Source: Clostridiales bacterium
Lineage (GTDB): Bacteria > Bacillota > Clostridia > Christensenellales > CAG-138
DNA length: 44,157 bases
NCBI GenBank assembly: GCA_019416935.1
Contig: DXWI01000017.1
Coordinates: 1 to 44,157, forward strand
Direction: 5' to 3'
Shown here: positions 40,975-44,157 of the stretch, piece after piece
How the letters are laid out: the number at the start of each line of letters is the position of its first letter
Position numbering within the stretch: position 1 is the stretch's first letter
Program-made: the position numbers and the translations under genes
Notes under the pieces: model-generated
What the model was told of the DNA's origin: nothing
The model's input: only the letters and a program-made list of their open reading frames with translations
Databases searched by the model: none

Positions 40975-41777
40975 GAGTTCTTGATTTGGATATGGATTAT
41001 TTCATGAAATCCGTTGCGACATTTATAAATGAGTCAGAACCCGAGCGTTTACCAGAAGAGGACTATGGGGACAGCGTTTGGTCTGAACGAGAAGTAAGAA
41101 ACTTCCTTGAAGGGAACCTTGGGCTTTCAAAACAGAACAGGATAAGAGGCAGAGTTGTTGCCGGTCATAATGAGTCGTTATTCTTTTGGAGAGAGCTGAT
41201 AGAGAAAGGCGATCTTTCCACTCCTTTTGATGTTATTCATGTTGACTCGCATGCAGATTTAGGCCTTGGCTACAGTTCTTGGACGCATATTCTGGATTAT
41301 CTTCTGTATTATCCAGTTGAAGAAAGATCCCAGCATCCGAGATACTTTGACACATCAGGGCATCTGCGAAGCGAAGGTATCGGAGACTACTTGCTTTTTG
41401 CAGTTGCTTACAGGTGGATATCCAGTATTGTTTACTGTGGAAATCCTCATGGCGAATGTAATGACTATCTGCTGGACACTCTGAAAGATTTCAAAGAAGA
41501 GCCAATCTGGGATAAGCCAGTTCAGAACACAATCCAATTGCTGTATAATCCAGATATGCCATTCCCTCAATATGACGATACCGAGTATGTGAAACGACAG
41601 TATATTAGGAATAGCCGCAAGGAGCCTGAAGTTCCATTTTTGATCATACCAACGATTGAGGATGTTCATTTTGATGGAAACTATGACTTTGCAGTACTTG
41701 CACAATCTCCTAACTATACTCCTGCCAGTGCAGACTTCATAATGGATGTTTTTCGGGAATACATTGTTGAGGAATAA
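40971..41777 (+). CDS. UPF0489 family protein
   Basis: A 268-residue protein with DLDMDYF at the N-terminus and FDVIHVDSHADLGLGYSSW at about residues 85-103. These match UPF0489, which shares the metal-binding Asp/His pattern of the arginase/deacetylase fold; a metal-dependent hydrolase is likely but unproven. The start is GTG inside the stop of the previous gene. It ends the three-gene set. A hairpin behind it belongs to the opposite strand. Confidence 0.85.
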   Translation: MRVLDLDMDYFMKSVATFINESEPERLPEEDYGDSVWSEREVRNFLEGNLGLSKQNRIRGRVVAGHNESLFFWRELIEKGDLSTPFDVIHVDSHADLGLGYSSWTHILDYLLYYPVEERSQHPRYFDTSGHLRSEGIGDYLLFAVAYRWISSIVYCGNPHGECNDYLLDTLKDFKEEPIWDKPVQNTIQLLYNPDMPFPQYDDTEYVKRQYIRNSRKEPEVPFLIIPTIEDVHFDGNYDFAVLAQSPNYTPASADFIMDVFREYIVEE

Positions 41778-41783
41778 ACAAAA

Positions 41784-41816
41784 AACGCCTCCGAGCCGAT
41801 GTGGTTCAGAGGCGTT
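41784..41816 (-). terminator. Terminator of the serine recombinase remnant (minus strand)
   Basis: AACGCCTC (41784-41791) pairs with GAGGCGTT (41809-41816). Read on the minus strand the stem is followed by TTTTTTGT. It lies just behind the stop of the minus-strand recombinase fragment and may also act on the UPF0489 message. Confidence 0.85.
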
Positions 41817-41831
41817 GCTGCGTTTATGGGG

Positions 41832-42068
41832 TTATGCTTTGATCTCGGTGCCGTCCTTGAGGGTCACCCGGATGTCGTCCTTGCTGTGAACGGTGATGTA
41901 GTCCACCATCGCCAGCCAGTCTGTTTCCCGGAACTCCGTCAGCGGCTCCCGGTCTCGCAGCTCTTTCAGGTAGGCTTCGATCTGGTGCCTTCTGGCCGTG
42001 CGCTCGGCAATCAGGTCTGTGACCTCGGTGTGTCGGGCCTTGGCCTTATCGAACCGGGCTAGAAGCAT
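41832..42068 (-). pseudogene. C-terminal fragment of a large serine recombinase
   Basis: About 79 residues, LLARFDKAKARHTEVTDLIA to DREPLTEFRETDWLAMVDYI and VTLKDGTEIKA at the stop. This is the typical tail (coiled-coil plus end) of large serine recombinases of conjugative and mobilisable elements in Firmicutes. The catalytic and zinc domains are missing: the similarity stops at about 42068, where the SfsA-like remnant begins on the other strand. It shows that a recombinase-bearing element was once here. Confidence 0.8.
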
Positions 42069-42541
42069 TGGCTGTCGGGCATGAATTTGTTTTGCTAAAT
42101 ATGTCAAAAGCAAATAAGGTAGTGATAGACAATATTCATAGCCGACGATTTGCTATTTTAGGTAAGAGGAGTAATATCAAAAAAGAGTGTACGATTGCTG
42201 GGTATAAGAGTGATTTGTATATTGAAGACACAAAAACAGTTGTAGAGATCAAAAGTATTCTATCTTTTCGTGGCGAAGCTGAGTTTCCATCAGTTTATTC
42301 GCAGAGAGCGGTTGATCAGTTGATGAAGATTGAAGACTTATTAGAAAAAGGATATCGGGCTTGCTATGTTTTTGTTTCTTTAAACCCAAAGGTGAAACAA
42401 TTGACACTTAACAATGAACTAATCACTTACCGAGATGCATTTCATAACTGTATAGAAAAAGGAATGGTAGTAAAAGGCGTGGCCATTAAACTTAAAGACG
42501 GAGAACCGCTCATTTGGTCGAGTCTAAAGATAAATGTATGA
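42068..42541 (+). pseudogene. SfsA-like nuclease, N-terminus lost
   Basis: About 157 residues. After VGHEFVLLNMSKANKVVIDN, the core YKSDLYIEDTKTVVEIKS gives the D...ExK nuclease site, followed by FPSVYSQRAVDQLMKIEDLL and YRACYVFVSLNP, as in the DNA/RNA nuclease SfsA. The usual first about 70 residues (OB-fold part) are missing, and the frame begins exactly where the recombinase tail of the opposite strand stops. It is very A/T-rich compared with its neighbours. The only start (TTG, 42068) lies at the junction, so it is probably not functional. Confidence 0.7.
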
Positions 42542-42548
42542 AAAACAC

Positions 42549-42606
42549 CTTTTAATTATTCCACACTTTCTAATTATTCCTTCGACTGTCGGTTTTGAGG
42601 GGTAGG
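42549..42606. repeat. Short repeat motifs before module B
   Basis: CTTTTAATTATTCC (about 42549-42562), TCTAATTATTCC (about 42569-42580) and TTTTGAGGGGTAGGTT (about 42593-42608) repeat the motifs seen at 39930-39948, 40170-40181 and 40199-40231, in the same order. They may be protein-binding sites of a lost recombinase or replication system. Confidence 0.6.
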
Positions 42607-42640
42607 TTCCAAAGGCCACAGAACCGGCCAGCAACAATCG

Positions 42641-42768
42641 AATAAACAGAAAAAGGGCTTCCGAAGTTCTGCTGTAAAACACAGCGGGACCTCGAAAGCC
42701 CTTTATTTCAAGCCTTTTTCAGCACTTATGTGCCGGAGAAGGTTTTTTCTGTTTGTATCAAAGACAGC
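42641..42768 (+). repeat. Stem-loop module, copy B, at the right island junction
   Basis: Starts AATAAACAGAAAAAGGGCTT. AAGGGCTT (42653-42660) pairs with AAGCCCTT (42696-42703), then CGA/TCG and GT/AC. The loop differs from copy A and forms its own GCTGT/ACAGC helix. GCCTTTTTC, CCGGAGAAGG and TATCAAAGACAGC follow. The methylase similarity resumes within a few bases of its end. Confidence 0.75.
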
Positions 42769-44157
42769 GTTTTTATAGACCCTGCGTGCGGTGTCGGAAA
42801 ATTCTTGCTGGAACCGATTCTGCACGACCTGCATCGTTTTTACGTTGTAAACGGCGACAAGCTGGAACCGCAAATCACCCTTGCCGGATTTGATAAGGGA
42901 TTCGATAAAGACGAGCAGAAAACCATAATCCTTGCGAAAGCTAATATGCTGATTTACATGTCCGGTTTGATTAAGGATAATCCCGGCATGACGCAAGAGT
43001 TTGCAAAGCTGTTCAATGATACCTTCCTGCTGCAGACGAATTCCATATTGGGAACGCGGCGCGTCCGGAAAAAGAACAATATGATCTGATTCTGACAAAC
43101 CCGCCGTATGTTATGAGTGGCAGTAGCAACCTGAAAGAAGAAATTGCCAAGCAATCGGAACTGAAAGATTATTTCAGCATCAGCGCCATGGGCATTGAAG
43201 GTCTGTTCATGGAGTGGATTGTACGCGCTCTGAAACCGGGCGGAAAAGCATTTATCGTCGTGCCGGACGGCATTATGAACCGGAGCAATGATAAAAAACT
43301 ACGCAATTTTATTCTGGATGAATGTATAATTGATGCAGTGATTTCGTTGCCTTTGAATACGTTCTTCACTACAAACAAGAAAACATATATTCTTGTGTTG
43401 ACGAAAAAGCAGCCCGTGAACATTGGCGGTGTTGAATCAAAAGCGAAGCAGACTACTCCTGTTTTCACCTATATCTGTTCTGAGATCGGTGAAACCAGAG
43501 ATGTCAACCGTTTTGATATTGAACAGAACGATCTGGAAAACGCATCCGATCTGTTTAACATGTTCAAAGGTTCAAAAACAAGGTTCCGTACGGACGATAA
43601 ACGCTGCAAGATTGTCAGCATAGAGGAATTCTATACTGGCGTACATTGGTCTGTTGATCGTTGGTGGACGCATGAAGAAAAAATCGCTTTGGGTATTGAG
43701 GAAAGTAAGACGACGGTCAGTTTGGGCGATTTCAGAGCTATGGTATCTGACGTAGCGGCAACCCTTTCTGAATTTGATGAACCTTTGAGCGAAATCGAAA
43801 AAAAAAACAGTGATGATACCGAGTTGACCCAAGAATTCATTCTGTGAGATGTATTTGAGGTTGTCAGAGACAGTGGCACGTACACAAAAGCATATATTCA
43901 GAATCATAAAGGCGAGTATCCTGTATATTCTGGCAATACCTTCGGGGCATTTGCCTCAATAGATCATTATGACCATGCGGTTCCATGTTTGAGTTGGGCT
44001 ATTGACGGGCTTGCAGGATATATGATGATTCACGAAGAGGCGTTTTCAGCAACGAATCATCGGGGCGTTTTGATTCCGAAAATAGAAGGAATCAATCTGC
44101 AATAGGACGACTCGTTAGGAAAGATCCCAACCACACTGGTGCGTCTGCGGATCTCAC
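42730..44157 (+). pseudogene. 3' part of the restriction-modification gene (methylase plus specificity domain), broken
   Basis: SVFIDPACGVGKFLLEPILH gives N6-adenine methylase motif I. Near 43055 the frame shifts, and EQYDLILTNPPYVMSGSSNL supplies motif IV (NPPY) in the next frame. After TELTQEFIL an in-frame TGA (43845-43847) interrupts, then DVFEVVRDSGTYTKAYIQNH and PVYSGNTFGAFASIDHYDHA are the start of a type I S-like target-recognition domain. Similarity ends near 44100, where a TAG and unrelated sequence follow. With 35677-36507 it forms one nuclease-methylase-specificity protein (type IIG layout), now dead. The last bases may be another insertion. Confidence 0.8.

Larger units (their letters stand above)
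36507..42768. mobile_element. About 6.2-kb cargo island inserted in the restriction-modification gene
   Basis: The restriction-modification gene is cut at about 36507 and continues at about 42757. Between lie hypothetical genes, a GIY-YIG gene, a methyltransferase/UPF0489 set, a serine recombinase tail, an SfsA remnant and two copies of a non-coding module, the second reaching the right junction. Base composition is lower in G+C than the 1-34.8 kb part. No complete recombinase or transposase is inside, so the carrier is unknown; exact ends are estimates from where methylase similarity stops. Confidence 0.6.

Noticed and set aside
41784..41816. Hairpin as terminator for the UPF0489 gene only
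   Set aside because: The T run lies on the minus-strand side, so it fits the recombinase remnant better; action on the plus strand would be weak.
40019..42768. Repeat modules as a CRISPR array or retron
   Set aside because: Only two long copies 2.6 kb apart with no regular spacers, and no cas or reverse transcriptase gene.

Overview
This window looks like part of the chromosome of a fairly high-GC, acetogen-like Clostridia (Firmicutes) bacterium. The evidence is a PII-like c-di-AMP receptor, a Bce-type sensor/ABC module, a tetrahydrofolate (THF) riboswitch, typical sigma-A promoters with AGGAGG-type ribosome sites, and most of a bacterial Wood-Ljungdahl pathway. No rRNA gene or species marker is present, so the genus is not called.

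Layout. Positions 1-16.5 kb hold general chromosome genes: a partial tRNA-Pro; a c-di-AMP receptor; a response regulator, sensor kinase and two-gene ABC transporter set; an XRE regulator; a DUF2974 hydrolase; a manganese catalase; aldose epimerase; a GNAT gene broken by one stop codon; and an AlkZ-like winged-helix protein. A minus-strand glycerol operon follows (glpK, a GlpA-like dehydrogenase, a second FAD oxidoreductase, DUF1667). It is driven by a promoter with a perfect 14-bp palindrome in its spacer and lies back to back with a NUDIX gene promoter.

Positions 17.2-34.8 kb are a C1-metabolism region. Block one is a small unknown gene, metF, cooC, acsD, an acsC-acsE gene fusion, acsB, acsV and a DUF3786 gene. 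It covers methylene-THF reduction, methyl transfer to the corrinoid protein, acetyl-CoA synthesis, and maintenance of the corrinoid and nickel cofactors. Block two is folT (under a THF riboswitch with a terminator), folC, fhs, fchA, folD, a formate channel and 5-formyl-THF cyclo-ligase. Together they take formate plus THF to methyl-THF and on to acetyl-CoA. The CO dehydrogenase catalytic subunit, formate dehydrogenase and hydrogenases are not in the window. FolD lacks the two residues needed for cyclohydrolase activity, which fits the separate FchA next door.

Positions 34.9-44.2 kb are lower-GC, decayed accessory DNA. Remnants of phage head genes come first, then a small HTH gene overlapping a single-chain restriction-modification (type IIG-like) gene. 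That gene is split by about 6.2 kb of cargo and broken by frameshifts and stops. The cargo holds hypothetical genes, a GIY-YIG nuclease gene, a three-gene set (methyltransferase, 64-aa protein, UPF0489), the tail of a large serine recombinase fused to a headless SfsA-like nuclease, and two copies of a non-coding module with a conserved stem and a variable loop. The most unusual items are the acsC-acsE fusion, the THF riboswitch switch architecture, the monofunctional-type FolD, and the repeated stem-loop modules at the cargo boundaries.
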